Shown here piece after piece: positions 34,082 to 42,440 of a DNA stretch of 64,000 nucleotides. The notes under the pieces are model-generated. The model made no database searches, had not been told where the DNA came from, and saw only the letters and a list, made by a program, of their open reading frames with translations. The stretch covers positions 124,001-188,000 of the forward strand of contig NZ_APHJ01000021.1 of assembly GCF_000403785.1 (NCBI RefSeq), in the 5' to 3' direction. How positions within the stretch are numbered: position 1 is the stretch's first letter; the number at the start of each line of letters is the position of its first letter. Made by a program: the position numbers and the translations under genes. Source of the stretch: Gillisia sp. CAL575. Its GTDB lineage: Bacteria > Bacteroidota > Bacteroidia > Flavobacteriales > Flavobacteriaceae.

Positions 34082-34555
34082 TCAAACGATTTCTTTAATT
34101 TTAACATTGATGGTAAAACCCAATAATGGTAAAATAAGTTTCATTCGCTGCTTCCCAATTTCCTTAACTACAGCTTCTTGTTCCTTAAAATTACCATTCG
34201 CAATTATTATTTTATCGCCAGCGCTAATTTGCAAAACTCGAGCTTCATCCACCTGATCATTGCTCATCCATTCCTTTAAAACTTCAATTTCAGAATCCCT
34301 TACAATCGCAGGTTTTCTTAACCAAAATAGGTATCGGGAGTTATTGATAAAATCAAAAACCTTTTCCCGAGAATTTTCGGCAATATTGATAAACACAAAG
34401 GAGTTGAACAAGGGGGTTTTCACCCTTTTTTTTCTATCGCTCCATTGGCGTTCTGTAGTTATGCTTGGGCAGTAAACCTCAAACCCATTATTTTCTAAAG
34501 TTTCTGCCACTTTAAATTCAGATTTAAACTTGGTGCATATTACAAACCACGGCAT
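34082..34555 (-). CDS. UpxY/RfaH-like transcription antitermination factor (NusG paralogue)
   Basis: The 157-residue protein has a NusG N-terminal domain (MPWFVICTKFKSEFKVAETLENNGFEVYCP, KKRVKTPLFNSFVFINI, RYLFWLRKPAIVRDSEIEVLKEWM) and a short KOW-type C-terminal domain (ISAGDKIIIANGNFKEQEAVVKEIGKQRMKLILPLLGFTINVKI). Such specialised NusG paralogues are the first genes of Bacteroides capsule loci (UpxY) and let RNA polymerase read through long operons. Here it precedes the 27-kb exopolysaccharide operon, which fits that job. A TCACAA-AA-TTGTGA inverted repeat lies 16-29 bp upstream of the start (34571-34584). Confidence 0.9.
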   Translation of the reverse strand: MPWFVICTKFKSEFKVAETLENNGFEVYCPSITTERQWSDRKKRVKTPLFNSFVFINIAENSREKVFDFINNSRYLFWLRKPAIVRDSEIEVLKEWMSNDQVDEARVLQISAGDKIIIANGNFKEQEAVVKEIGKQRMKLILPLLGFTINVKIKEIV

Positions 34556-34570
34556 AGTATTCCTTATTCT

Positions 34571-34584
34571 TCACAAAATTGTGA
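34571..34584. promoter_or_regulatory. Inverted repeat upstream of the UpxY-like gene
   Basis: TCACAA-AA-TTGTGA, a 6-bp perfect palindrome 16 bp from the start codon. It could be an operator or an RNA hairpin in the leader. No other support. Confidence 0.3.
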
Positions 34585-34755
34585 GTTAGCATTCGTTTAA
34601 AATATTTCGGAGTAGGGCTTCGAAAAGAGTGAGAAAAACAAAAGTTTATTTCTCTAGCGCGAAGGTATTAACAAAGTTTTAATAATCCTCGAAAATTGAT
34701 CCTGAGAGTATTAATTTATTGTGTTTTGAATATTTTAATACAATGTGATTAATGT

Positions 34756-34793
34756 TGCCACGAATGCACGAATATTTCTATAAACAAACTTGA
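34756..34793 (+). repeat. TGCCACG-ATGCACGAAT repeat copy
   Basis: Matches 6603-6640 in the same orientation. It lies in a 519-bp gene-free stretch (34556-35074) that otherwise holds the repeat at 34903-34965 and unremarkable AT-rich DNA. Confidence 0.6.
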
Positions 34794-34902
34794 GTGATAA
34801 CACAAAATCTTTAGGGATCAAGAGACGAAATGTATGGGTAGTATTGTCTAGAATTTGAAAATTCCATACCTATCGAACAGTATAAAGAGCTCACTTGTAT
34901 CG

Positions 34903-34965
34903 TCATGCTGTTCCGATAGCTATCGGAATTGTTTCAGCATCTGGTTTAATTTAAACCTGGGTTTT
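34903..34965 (+). repeat. Palindrome-containing repeat related to 6315-6370
   Basis: Contains the perfect 18-bp palindrome TTCCGATAGCTATCGGAA at 34911-34928, then ATTGTTTCAGCA and TTTAAACCTGG. The copy at 6315 shares these flanks. Confidence 0.65.
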
Positions 34966-35074
34966 GATAGATTCTGAGGTTTAATCATATTTCGGCTAAT
35001 TCCCACTTTAACATCCCCACAACATATCTCCACACTTAAAATTTGTAATTTTAATTCAGTAAAAAAAACATATA

Positions 35075-35374
35075 ATGAAAAGTAATTTTAGTGAAATAAT
35101 TAAAGGAGAGACTCCTGTGTTGGTAGATTTTTATGCCGACTGGTGTGGTCCTTGTAAAACTTTGGCTCCTATCTTAATAGAAGCTAAGTCTTCTCTTGGA
35201 GATAAAGTGAAGATCGTAAAAATAGATGTAGACAAAAACCAAGAGCTATCTTCCCAGTATCAGGTAAAAGGTGTGCCCACATTAATACTATTTAAAGATG
35301 GAAAACAACTTTGGCGACAGTCTGGAGTTGTCCCAAAACAGGAAATCGTTAGAATCATTGAGTCACATTCTTAA
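35075..35374 (+). CDS. trxA: Thioredoxin
   Basis: Cytoplasmic protein-disulfide reductase. The 99-residue protein has the active site WCGPCK (about residues 26-31) and the cis-proline motif KGVPTLILFKDG. VKIVKIDVDKNQELSSQYQVKG is the usual central strand-helix. There is no signal peptide, so it acts in the cytoplasm. A paralogue at 39887-40183 shares the same frame but lacks the cysteines. A terminator lies at 35501-35532. The gene is probably monocistronic. Confidence 0.93.
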   Translation: MKSNFSEIIKGETPVLVDFYADWCGPCKTLAPILIEAKSSLGDKVKIVKIDVDKNQELSSQYQVKGVPTLILFKDGKQLWRQSGVVPKQEIVRIIESHS

Positions 35375-35412
35375 ATGAGGAGTGAAGAGACAAAAGTGAA
35401 GAATGAAGAGTC
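35375..35412 (+). repeat. GAGTGAAGA/GAATGAAGA-type degenerate repeats after trxA
   Basis: Directly after the trxA stop, four related words (GAGTGAAGAG, AGTGAAGAAT, GAAGAG) recur within 38 bp. Such purine-rich runs are common decayed microsatellites. Confidence 0.4.
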
Positions 35413-35500
35413 TTTCTAGAAAAAAAAAGGCTTTCTCGTACTCTACTTGCTCAAGTTCCTAAAAATTACAACATATTTCTAATTAGATAATAACACACAC

Positions 35501-35532
35501 AAACCCCGAACAAAAATGTTTGGGGTTTTTTT
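35501..35532 (+). terminator. Terminator downstream of trxA
   Basis: AAACCCCGAACA / TGTTTGGGGTTT, 12-bp stem with one G-T pair and an A4 loop, then a T-run. It is 127 bp after the trxA stop. Confidence 0.82.
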
Positions 35533-35595
35533 ATTGAAAATAATCTCTAGAGCTCCTTCTAGACTAAGGTCAGGCTCCTAGTTTGCGCTCGGAGT

Positions 35596-35613
35596 TCCGA
35601 TAACTATCGAGAT
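35596..35613. repeat. Degenerate TTCCGATAGCTATCGGAA palindrome
   Basis: GTTCCGATAACTATCGAGA is a decayed copy of the palindrome found intact at 34911-34928. It lies between trxA and tRNA-Gln. Confidence 0.5.
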
Positions 35614-35634
35614 CTCACCAAACAAAATTGAACA

Positions 35635-35667
35635 CAAAAAAACCCGAACAAAAAATGTGCGGGTTTT
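35635..35667 (-). terminator. Terminator of tRNA-Gln
   Basis: On the minus strand AAAACCCGCACA / TGTTCGGGTTTT arms close a hairpin followed by a T-run, starting 11 bp after the tRNA 3' end. Confidence 0.75.
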
Positions 35668-35677
35668 CTATTGAAGT

Positions 35678-35749
35678 TGGCCTACTAGGGCTCGAACCTA
35701 GACTCTTCTGTACCAAAAACAGACGTGTTGCCAGTTACACCATAGGCCA
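35678..35749 (-). tRNA. tRNA-Gln (anticodon TTG)
   Basis: The 72-nt minus-strand sequence folds as a complete cloverleaf. The acceptor stem is TGGCCTA/TAGGCCA, the D arm GTGT-ACAC, the anticodon stem TCTGT/ACAGA and the T arm CTAGG-TTCGAGC-CCTAG. The loop TTTTGGT gives anticodon TTG, reading CAA and CAG glutamine codons. CCA is not encoded. A consensus promoter lies just upstream and a terminator just downstream, so it is a single-tRNA unit. Confidence 0.95.
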
Positions 35750-35766
35750 GTATTTCAATACGGGTG

Positions 35767-35797
35767 CAAATTTAAAACAAACTTTATTTTACGCAAA
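35767..35797 (-). promoter_or_regulatory. Promoter of tRNA-Gln
   Basis: On the minus strand TTTG (35794-35797), a 19-bp spacer measured from the TTG, and TAAATTTG (35767-35774): a near-perfect Bacteroidota promoter. Transcription would begin about 10 nt before the mature tRNA. Confidence 0.75.
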
Positions 35798-35940
35798 CAT
35801 TTTTTCATCTTTTTTATAAATTATTTTTGGATTTTATTTTTTCCTCTCTCAACAGAAAATATTCGCTTTTAAGTCCCGTTATAAATACTTTCTTGTAATT
35901 ATTCTTAAATTCGCCTCATCATACTCAATATGCGCATAAT

Positions 35941-38900
35941 ATGACAGATTTTAACTTTGGTAAATGGAACAAAATACTAGGATGGCTGGTATTTGTAATT
36001 TCTCTTACTACATACTGGTTAACCGTTGAACCCACGGCAAGCTTCTGGGATGCTGGGGAATATATAGCTACTGCAGCCAATTTGGAAGTAGGACATCCTC
36101 CGGGAGCACCGCTTTATCAAATGATGGGCGCCTTTTTTGCCACTTTTGCACCAGAAGCAAGCAACATTGCACTTCTAGTAAACATGATGTCTGGCTTAGC
36201 TAGTGCTTTTACTATTCTTTTTATGTTCTGGTCTATTGTACTCTTACTCCAAAAGGTTACAGGCCCGGTAGTAAGCTTAAGCGATAGCAAGAAAATGGCT
36301 ATCTTAGGTAGTGCCCTTGTTGGTTCTTTAGCCTTCACTTTTACAGATAGTTTTTGGTTTAATGCTGTAGAGGCCGAAGTTTATGCCATGGCTGCTTGTA
36401 TGATGTCTATTTTATTTTATCTGGGACTACTCTGGGAACGAGATATGTTTGCACCACGAGGAAATCGTTGGGTAATTCTCATCTCTTTTGTTGTTGGTCT
36501 TTCCTTTGGGATCCACTTTATGGGTCTTCTTACCATTCCAGCAATTGGATTTTTATACTATTTTAAGAATTATAAGAAGATAACTATTAAGAATTTCATT
36601 ATTGCCAATCTCGCAGTAGTGGCGGTTCTAATGTTTATTTTCAAACTCCTTCTACCTTACACGCTTACATTTTTTGCTTCTTCTGAAGTTTTCTTTACCA
36701 ATTCTATTGGCCTTCCTTTTAATTCAGGTACTATTATAGCACTTTTAGCTATTGTCGCTATTTTTTACTTCGGAATTCAATATACCCGAAAGAAAAGTTA
36801 CTTTCAGCTTAACACCTTACTTCTTTTTATTCTGTTTATTCTGATTGGTTTCTCGAGTTGGACTATGCTTCCTATTCGTGCGAATGCAAATACAGTGATC
36901 AATGAGAACAGCCCAGATAATGCCCGTGAATTACTGGCTTATTATAACAGAGAGCAATATGGAGAAACTCATTTGTTCTACGGTCCTCAATTCTCTGAAA
37001 TGTACAGCGGACTGGATGCAGATAACCCATATTTGGATGATGCTCCAAACTACGAAAAGGATAAAGAACTAGGTAAATATGTAATTGTAAACGATTATAA
37101 AAACGCAAGACAAAACTTAGACGATAGCCACAAAACAGTGCTTCCTAGAATGTGGAGCACACAGCATGCTGCTAACTATATGCAATTTACCGGGCCACTG
37201 GAATTTACCGTTAAACCAGAATACCAAAGTGAAGACCAGTTGCTTACCGCTATTTCTGAATTTAGAAAAAATATTGCTTTAGGAAGGGTAGACAACGAAG
37301 CTTATCACCAATTCCTAAATCAGTTTAGTGAATATTTAAACATAGAAAAGCCTTCTTTTGGATCTAACCTAAGCTACTTATTAGAATATCAATTCGGTTA
37401 TATGTATTGGCGTTATTTTATGTGGAATTTCACAGGAAGACAAAATGATATTCAAGGTCAGTACTCCGATTCCGACGGAAATTGGCTAAGCGGAATCAAG
37501 TTTATAGATGAAATGAGATTAGGATCGCAGGACGATCTGCCTTCAGACATGAAGAATAATAAGGCGAGAAACACCTATTTCTTCCTGCCCTTCATACTAG
37601 GACTTATCGGACTATTCTTTCATTTCAAAAAAGATAAAAAAGGTTTTTGGGTTCTTATGGTGTTTTTCCTATTTACTGGGATCGCTTTAAAGATCTACTT
37701 AAATGAACGCCCTTTCGAACCTAGAGAACGTGATTACGCCCTAGTAGGTTCTTTTTATGTATTTGCTATCTGGATAGGATTTGGGGTCTATGCGATCTTT
37801 GATTCTATTAGGAAACACCTAAAACCATCCTTTGCTGCTCCAATTGCAATTGCCGTCTGCTTTTTAGCTGTGCCAACAGTATTAGCGTCTCAAAACTGGG
37901 ATGATCATGATAGATCGGACAGGTATTCTGCCTTAGCAATGGCTAAAATGTATCTGGATTCTGTAGATGAAAATGCCATTTTATTTACTATTGGAGATAA
38001 TGACACTTTTGCTCTTTGGTATGCCCAGCAAATTGAAGGCTATAGGAGAGATGTGCGCATTGTAAACACCAGCCTCTTTGCTACTGACTGGTATATCTCT
38101 CAAATGAAGCGAAAAGCATGGGATAGTGATCCTATTCCGAGCCAATTAGAATATAAGCAGTACCGAGCGGGTACAAACGAATTTGTAATGTATCAGCAGG
38201 TTACTAAAGACACCATGGCTATCCAGAATTGGATGAATTGGATTGCAAGTGACAATCCTGGAACTCAAGGTCAGCTACAAAGCGGACAGGTAGTGAATAC
38301 CTTCCCTACCAAGAATATTCGTATCCCAGTAGATAAGAATATTGTTCTTAAGAATGGAATTGTAGCACAGAAAGATGCAGATCTTATTGTAGATAATATC
38401 TTTTTAGAGCTTAATGGAAATGTGATCTACAAGAACAGACTACTAATGCTGGATATTATCGCAAATAATAATTGGGAACGTCCAATCTACTTTACAGGTG
38501 GTAGTTATGGAGACGACGATTATTTATGGATGAAAGATTACCTTCAGTTGGACGGAGTAGCTTATAAGCTGGTTCCAATTCAAACTAAAGTAAATCCTCG
38601 CTTCCAGTATGAAATGGGAAGAGTAGATTCAGATAAAATGTATAAGATCGCAAAGAATTGGGATTGGGGGAATATGGAAGACACTAGCATTTATCATGAC
38701 CCTGAAACCAGAAAAAATTCCATTACTTATAGAGGTAATATAGGAAGGTTGATCGAGCAGCTTTTAATTGAGAATGACACTGCCAGAGCAAAGGAAATGA
38801 TAGATCTAGCAATGGAGAAAATGCCTTTAGATTATTATGGATATTATACTCTTCTTGAACCTTATATAAACGGTTATTTTGAAGTAGGTGAACCAGAAAA

Positions 38901-39234
38901 AGCAAAGGAACTATGGACAAGGATCGCCGCCAAATACCAAGAGAACCTTAAATATTATAGCGGTTGGGATGAAGAGAGACAGTATAATTTTGCTGATGAT
39001 ATCATTACAGACATGGAGAGATATAGATCTTTAATAGATCTATTATTTAGAAATGGAGAGCAAGAATTTGCTAGGGAGAAAGCTGAAGAATTCAATAATT
39101 ACTTGAAACTGTTCCCAAGATTCTATGATGAAAGTGAAGAAGAAAGTGATGCCCGAACCTTGCCAACAGATTCTGCTATAGAAAGTGAATTTCAAACAGA
39201 GCAAAGCTTACCAGAATTAGATAGTACACTATAG
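35941..39234 (+). CDS. DUF2723 membrane protein, probable protein O-glycosyltransferase-like
   Basis: The 1097-residue protein has about ten to twelve helices in residues 10-330 and 550-650. The family motif is TVEPTASFWDAGEYIATAANLEVGHPPGAPLYQMM near the start, with FEPRERDYALVGSFYVFAIWIGFG in the middle and GDNDTFALWYAQQIEGYRRDVRIVN in the soluble part. A C-terminal helical, TPR-like domain follows (about 940-1060), then an acidic tail. Human TMEM260 belongs to the same DUF2723 family and is an O-mannosyltransferase, so a protein glycosylation role is plausible but unproven in bacteria. The start at ATG 35941 gives a normal N terminus. Confidence 0.85.
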   Translation: MTDFNFGKWNKILGWLVFVISLTTYWLTVEPTASFWDAGEYIATAANLEVGHPPGAPLYQMMGAFFATFAPEASNIALLVNMMSGLASAFTILFMFWSIVLLLQKVTGPVVSLSDSKKMAILGSALVGSLAFTFTDSFWFNAVEAEVYAMAACMMSILFYLGLLWERDMFAPRGNRWVILISFVVGLSFGIHFMGLLTIPAIGFLYYFKNYKKITIKNFIIANLAVVAVLMFIFKLLLPYTLTFFASSEVFFTNSIGLPFNSGTIIALLAIVAIFYFGIQYTRKKSYFQLNTLLLFILFILIGFSSWTMLPIRANANTVINENSPDNARELLAYYNREQYGETHLFYGPQFSEMYSGLDADNPYLDDAPNYEKDKELGKYVIVNDYKNARQNLDDSHKTVLPRMWSTQHAANYMQFTGPLEFTVKPEYQSEDQLLTAISEFRKNIALGRVDNEAYHQFLNQFSEYLNIEKPSFGSNLSYLLEYQFGYMYWRYFMWNFTGRQNDIQGQYSDSDGNWLSGIKFIDEMRLGSQDDLPSDMKNNKARNTYFFLPFILGLIGLFFHFKKDKKGFWVLMVFFLFTGIALKIYLNERPFEPRERDYALVGSFYVFAIWIGFGVYAIFDSIRKHLKPSFAAPIAIAVCFLAVPTVLASQNWDDHDRSDRYSALAMAKMYLDSVDENAILFTIGDNDTFALWYAQQIEGYRRDVRIVNTSLFATDWYISQMKRKAWDSDPIPSQLEYKQYRAGTNEFVMYQQVTKDTMAIQNWMNWIASDNPGTQGQLQSGQVVNTFPTKNIRIPVDKNIVLKNGIVAQKDADLIVDNIFLELNGNVIYKNRLLMLDIIANNNWERPIYFTGGSYGDDDYLWMKDYLQLDGVAYKLVPIQTKVNPRFQYEMGRVDSDKMYKIAKNWDWGNMEDTSIYHDPETRKNSITYRGNIGRLIEQLLIENDTARAKEMIDLAMEKMPLDYYGYYTLLEPYINGYFEVGEPEKAKELWTRIAAKYQENLKYYSGWDEERQYNFADDIITDMERYRSLIDLLFRNGEQEFAREKAEEFNNYLKLFPRFYDESEEESDARTLPTDSAIESEFQTEQSLPELDSTL

Positions 39235-39251
39235 TAATTGCGAGAAAAGCA

Positions 39252-39890
39252 ATGGCATACTTAAAAAATATTTCCAAATTAGGGAGGCTTCTAGCTCCCT
39301 CCCTTTTATGGAATATGCCACGCAATACTAATACCATCTACCTTAGTTTTGATGATGGTCCTCATCCCGAGATCACTCCAAGGGTTCTAAATACTTTAAA
39401 AGCCTATGATGCAAAGGCCACCTTTTTTTGTGTAGGAGAGAATATTTTGCAATTTCCTGAGGTGTTCCAGCAAATAATTGCTGAAGGCCATTCCTTTGGA
39501 AATCATACTCACAATCATCTGAAAGGTTGGGAAACGTCAACTTCCAACTATCTTGAGAATACACTAAAAGCTGAAGATGCTATTTCCAATTATTCTGGAA
39601 TCATGAATCATCAAAAGTTTTTCAGACCTCCATATGGAAAAATAAAACATTCTCAGGCAAAACGATTGAAACAACTTGATTATAAGATTGTAATGTGGGA
39701 TGCCTTAAGCGCAGATTTCGACCCAAGTATTACTGCAGAGGAGTGCTATAACAATGTAATTGAAAATACTAAAGCAGGAAGTATTGTTGTTTTTCATGAT
39801 AGCGAAAAAGCTTCAAAAAAATTGAAATCTGTACTCCCAAGAGTATTGGAGTATTATTCAAGCAAAGGATTTACGTTTAAAGGGCTTTAA
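39252..39890 (+). CDS. Polysaccharide deacetylase (NodB-homology domain)
   Basis: The 212-residue CE4-type enzyme removes N- or O-acetyl groups from polysaccharides. Motifs in order are TIYLSFDDGPHPEITP (Asp-Asp of motif 1), ATFFCVGENILQFPEV, HSFGNHTHNHLKGWE (the His-x3-His metal ligands), FRPPYGK (motif 3), MWDALSADFDP and VVFHDSEKA. All catalytic residues expected for a zinc-dependent deacetylase are present. No signal peptide is evident. It lies 17 bp downstream of the DUF2723 gene and its stop overlaps the convergent gene by 4 bp. Confidence 0.93.
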   Translation: MAYLKNISKLGRLLAPSLLWNMPRNTNTIYLSFDDGPHPEITPRVLNTLKAYDAKATFFCVGENILQFPEVFQQIIAEGHSFGNHTHNHLKGWETSTSNYLENTLKAEDAISNYSGIMNHQKFFRPPYGKIKHSQAKRLKQLDYKIVMWDALSADFDPSITAEECYNNVIENTKAGSIVVFHDSEKASKKLKSVLPRVLEYYSSKGFTFKGL

Positions 39891-40183
39891 ATGTATTCTT
39901 GCAAAAGTCCAATCAGCGTATTGGCGTCTTGTTCGCCATTTTGTCGCCATTTCATTTCTCCTCCTTTATAGATCATAAGCGTAGGAAGACCTTTTACTCT
40001 TAGCGCTTCAGCCAGCTGAGCATTCTTATCTACATCTATTTTAATGATCTTTGCCTTATCTCCCAAAGCTGCAGCAACATCCCTAAGAACAGGGTGCATA
40101 GCATTAGAGGCTTCGTTCCATTCGGTATAAAAATCCAATAACACCGGAATGTTTAAATCTATTAATTCACCAAATTTTGACAT
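39887..40183 (-). CDS. Thioredoxin-fold protein without catalytic cysteines
   Basis: The 98-residue protein aligns along its whole length with the thioredoxin at 35075 (VLLDFYTEWNEASNAMHPVLRDV versus VLVDFYADWCGPCKTLAPILIEA; KIIKIDVDKNAQL; VKGLPTLMIYKGG). The active-site WCGPC is replaced by WNEAS, so both redox cysteines are missing, while the cis-proline is kept. It cannot be a thiol reductase. A chaperone-like or protein-binding role is possible. It is encoded convergent to the deacetylase. The frame is intact, which argues against a pseudogene. Confidence 0.9.
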   Translation of the reverse strand: MSKFGELIDLNIPVLLDFYTEWNEASNAMHPVLRDVAAALGDKAKIIKIDVDKNAQLAEALRVKGLPTLMIYKGGEMKWRQNGEQDANTLIGLLQEYI

Positions 40184-40259
40184 AAAATTAAAAGCTAAAT
40201 TTAAATTAGATCTTAATACCTAGTTGAGTACTAAGATCAAATATAGTAATTTCTTTGAA

Positions 40260-41486
40260 TTATGCGGGTTTTGAGCCTTTTCGAAGTTCTATAACTGAAA
40301 TTTCCGGCCAGATCCCAACCCTTCCTGGATATGCTAAATATCCAAAGCCACGGTTCACATTAATATATCTTCCGAATTCCTCATAGATTCCTGCCCAATT
40401 CTCGTATCTATATTGCACCGGGCTCCATTTGAACCATCCTGGGATTTCAATTCCAAACTGCATTCCGTGAGTATGCCCACTTAAGGTTAAATGATAATTA
40501 TTACCATCGGTTTTTATCTTCTCCTGCCAATAGGAAGGGTCATGGCTCATTAAGACTTTAAACTCTTGTGGTGACAATCCTTTCCCTGCAAGATCCAGAT
40601 CACCCATTTTCTTAAATCCGCCGGCTCCCCAGTTCTCTACTCCCACTAAAGCTATTCTTTCCCCATTTCGTTCTAGGAATCTGTGTTCGTTAAGCAAAAG
40701 GTCCCAGCCCATCTTAGAATGCACCTTTTTTAATTCTGCAACATTATTTAATCTTGCCTGATCACTCTCCCATTGTACATAATCCCCATAATCATGATTT
40801 CCGAGTACCGAGAATACTCCATCTTTTGCACTAAGTTTAGAGAAAGTATCCATCCAAGGATCCATTTCAGTAGCCTTGTTATTCACCAGATCTCCCGTAA
40901 ATAAAATGGTGTCTCCTTTTTGTTCATTAACAAGATCTACTGCATATGCTATCTTCTCTTTATTATCAAAACTTCCGCTATGAATATCACTAATTTGGGT
41001 TATTCGATAACCGTCAAAAGCGCTAGGTAGATCTTCAAAATATAAGGTATAATTAAGCACTTTATAATTATACTTTCCTTTATACATTCCGTAGAGCAAA
41101 GAAGCAAAAGGAATTGCCGCAATTCCTAATGCGATCTGACTTAAGAAAACTCTTCTGGAAGGCATATCAAAAGCAGCTTTCGTGGAAAACAGTTTATTGT
41201 AGATTGCTATTACAAAACGAACAATGTCCTCTCCAAACATAAACAATGTGAGAAGAATTTTGCTCACCACAAAAGCAAGCACAATTCCCATAGCATAACC
41301 TCTCCCACTTCCAAAGCCACCGCTAGGATTTGGTTGTGAGAACTGATAAATAAGATTTCCCAATACAAGTAAAGAAAGAATTACATAAGAGATATGAATC
41401 CAATTATGTCTGGTAAGTGTTTTAACCGCCTGAAAAGCATAAATATCAACTAGTATGTAAAAACAAATAAATAGGAACCAACGCAT
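40260..41486 (-). CDS. Membrane-bound metallophosphoesterase (YkuE-like)
   Basis: The 408-residue protein has four N-terminal membrane helices (about residues 1-20, 30-50, 66-90, 113-135). A calcineurin-like phosphoesterase domain then holds the motifs QISDIHSGSFD, ILFTGDLVNN, SVLGNHDYGDY, KVLMSHDP and LSGHTHGMQFG. All metal ligands are present. YkuE-type enzymes of this form act at the membrane, some on lipid phosphates; the substrate here is unknown. The gene follows the thioredoxin-like gene on the same strand with a 76-bp gap before it, so it is probably independent. Confidence 0.88.
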   Translation of the reverse strand: MRWFLFICFYILVDIYAFQAVKTLTRHNWIHISYVILSLLVLGNLIYQFSQPNPSGGFGSGRGYAMGIVLAFVVSKILLTLFMFGEDIVRFVIAIYNKLFSTKAAFDMPSRRVFLSQIALGIAAIPFASLLYGMYKGKYNYKVLNYTLYFEDLPSAFDGYRITQISDIHSGSFDNKEKIAYAVDLVNEQKGDTILFTGDLVNNKATEMDPWMDTFSKLSAKDGVFSVLGNHDYGDYVQWESDQARLNNVAELKKVHSKMGWDLLLNEHRFLERNGERIALVGVENWGAGGFKKMGDLDLAGKGLSPQEFKVLMSHDPSYWQEKIKTDGNNYHLTLSGHTHGMQFGIEIPGWFKWSPVQYRYENWAGIYEEFGRYINVNRGFGYLAYPGRVGIWPEISVIELRKGSKPA

Positions 41487-41600
41487 GGGGTATTCAATTT
41501 TTGGCGAAGATACTTTTAATCACTGCTTTAAGTTTTGATTTTATAGATAAATTAACGCCAAAAAAGCCTTGAGTGCTTAGAATCCTTATGAAAAGGAGGA

Positions 41601-41635
41601 AAATAAAAGAGCAGATTCAAAATGAATCTGCTCTT
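41601..41635 (-). terminator. Terminator after bdhA
   Basis: On the minus strand a 13-bp perfect stem (AAGAGCAGATTCA / TGAATCTGCTCTT, loop TTT) is followed by TTATTT, 35 bp after the bdhA stop. It ends the catabolic cluster. Confidence 0.82.
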
Positions 41636-41669
41636 AAAAATAATTCAAACTTAAAACAATCACTCAACA

Positions 41670-42440
41670 TTACTGTGCGGTCCATCCTCCATCTAGTGTG
41701 TAGGCCGAACCGGTTATTGATGAAGCATTATCCATAGCTAGGAATACGGCTAATTCAGCTATTTTTTCTTCAGGAATAAATTCTTTTACAGCTTGCTTTT
41801 TAAGCATAATCTTTTTTACAACTTCAGCTTCAGATAAATTATGAGCTTTCGCCTGATCTTTAATTTGTCCTTCAACCAGAGGTGTTTTCACATATCCCGG
41901 GCATATCGCATTACAAGTAATATTATCTCCGGCGCCTTCTAGTGCCAAAACCTTAGTTAAACCTATCACTCCATGTTTTGCCGCCACATAAGCCGACTTA
42001 AATTCTGAAGCTCGTAGCCCATGAACAGAAGAGATATTGATAATCCTCCCAAACTTATTTTCTTTCATAGATTTCCACACTGCTTGAGAAGCTATAAATA
42101 CCGAGCTTAAATTAATTGCAATGATGGCATTCCACTTTTCTAAAGGAAAATCGGCTACTGGAGATACATATTGAATTCCAGCGTTATTTATTAGAACCTC
42201 TATACTTCCAAAATTAGAAATAGCGGCTTCCACCAGTTGCTTTATCGCTTCGGGTTCTAGCAGATTTGCATTGGAAAATGCAGTTTTTACATTGTTTTCT
42301 TTCCCTACTTTTAGGGAAATTTCCTCGCCATTCTTTTCTAAACCATGAAACATGATGTTATAACCTTCACCTGCAAAGGTTTTTGCTATGGCTAGTCCAA
42401 TTCCACTAGTACTTCCAGTTATTAGCGCTGTCTTTTTCAT
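41670..42440 (-). CDS. bdhA: 3-Hydroxybutyrate dehydrogenase (SDR family)
   Basis: Oxidises (R)-3-hydroxybutyrate to acetoacetate with NAD+. The 256-residue SDR enzyme has the motif ALITGSTSGIGLAIAKTFA, LINNAGIQYVSPVADFP, ISSVHGLRASEFKSAYVAAKHGVIGLTK with Ser, Tyr and Lys, and the substrate-lid segment NAICPGYVKTPLVEGQI. QVSPVADFP, HGLRASxxKSAYVAAKHG and ITGSAYTLDGGWTAQ are characteristic of this enzyme rather than generic SDRs. It overlaps the hydrolase gene by 4 bp at the end of the cluster. Confidence 0.9.
   Translation of the reverse strand: MKKTALITGSTSGIGLAIAKTFAGEGYNIMFHGLEKNGEEISLKVGKENNVKTAFSNANLLEPEAIKQLVEAAISNFGSIEVLINNAGIQYVSPVADFPLEKWNAIIAINLSSVFIASQAVWKSMKENKFGRIINISSVHGLRASEFKSAYVAAKHGVIGLTKVLALEGAGDNITCNAICPGYVKTPLVEGQIKDQAKAHNLSEAEVVKKIMLKKQAVKEFIPEEKIAELAVFLAMDNASSITGSAYTLDGGWTAQ

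Noticed and set aside
35628-35819. Open frame of 63 codons across the tRNA region
   Set aside because: It runs antisense through tRNA-Gln and its terminator; the RNA gene explains the sequence.
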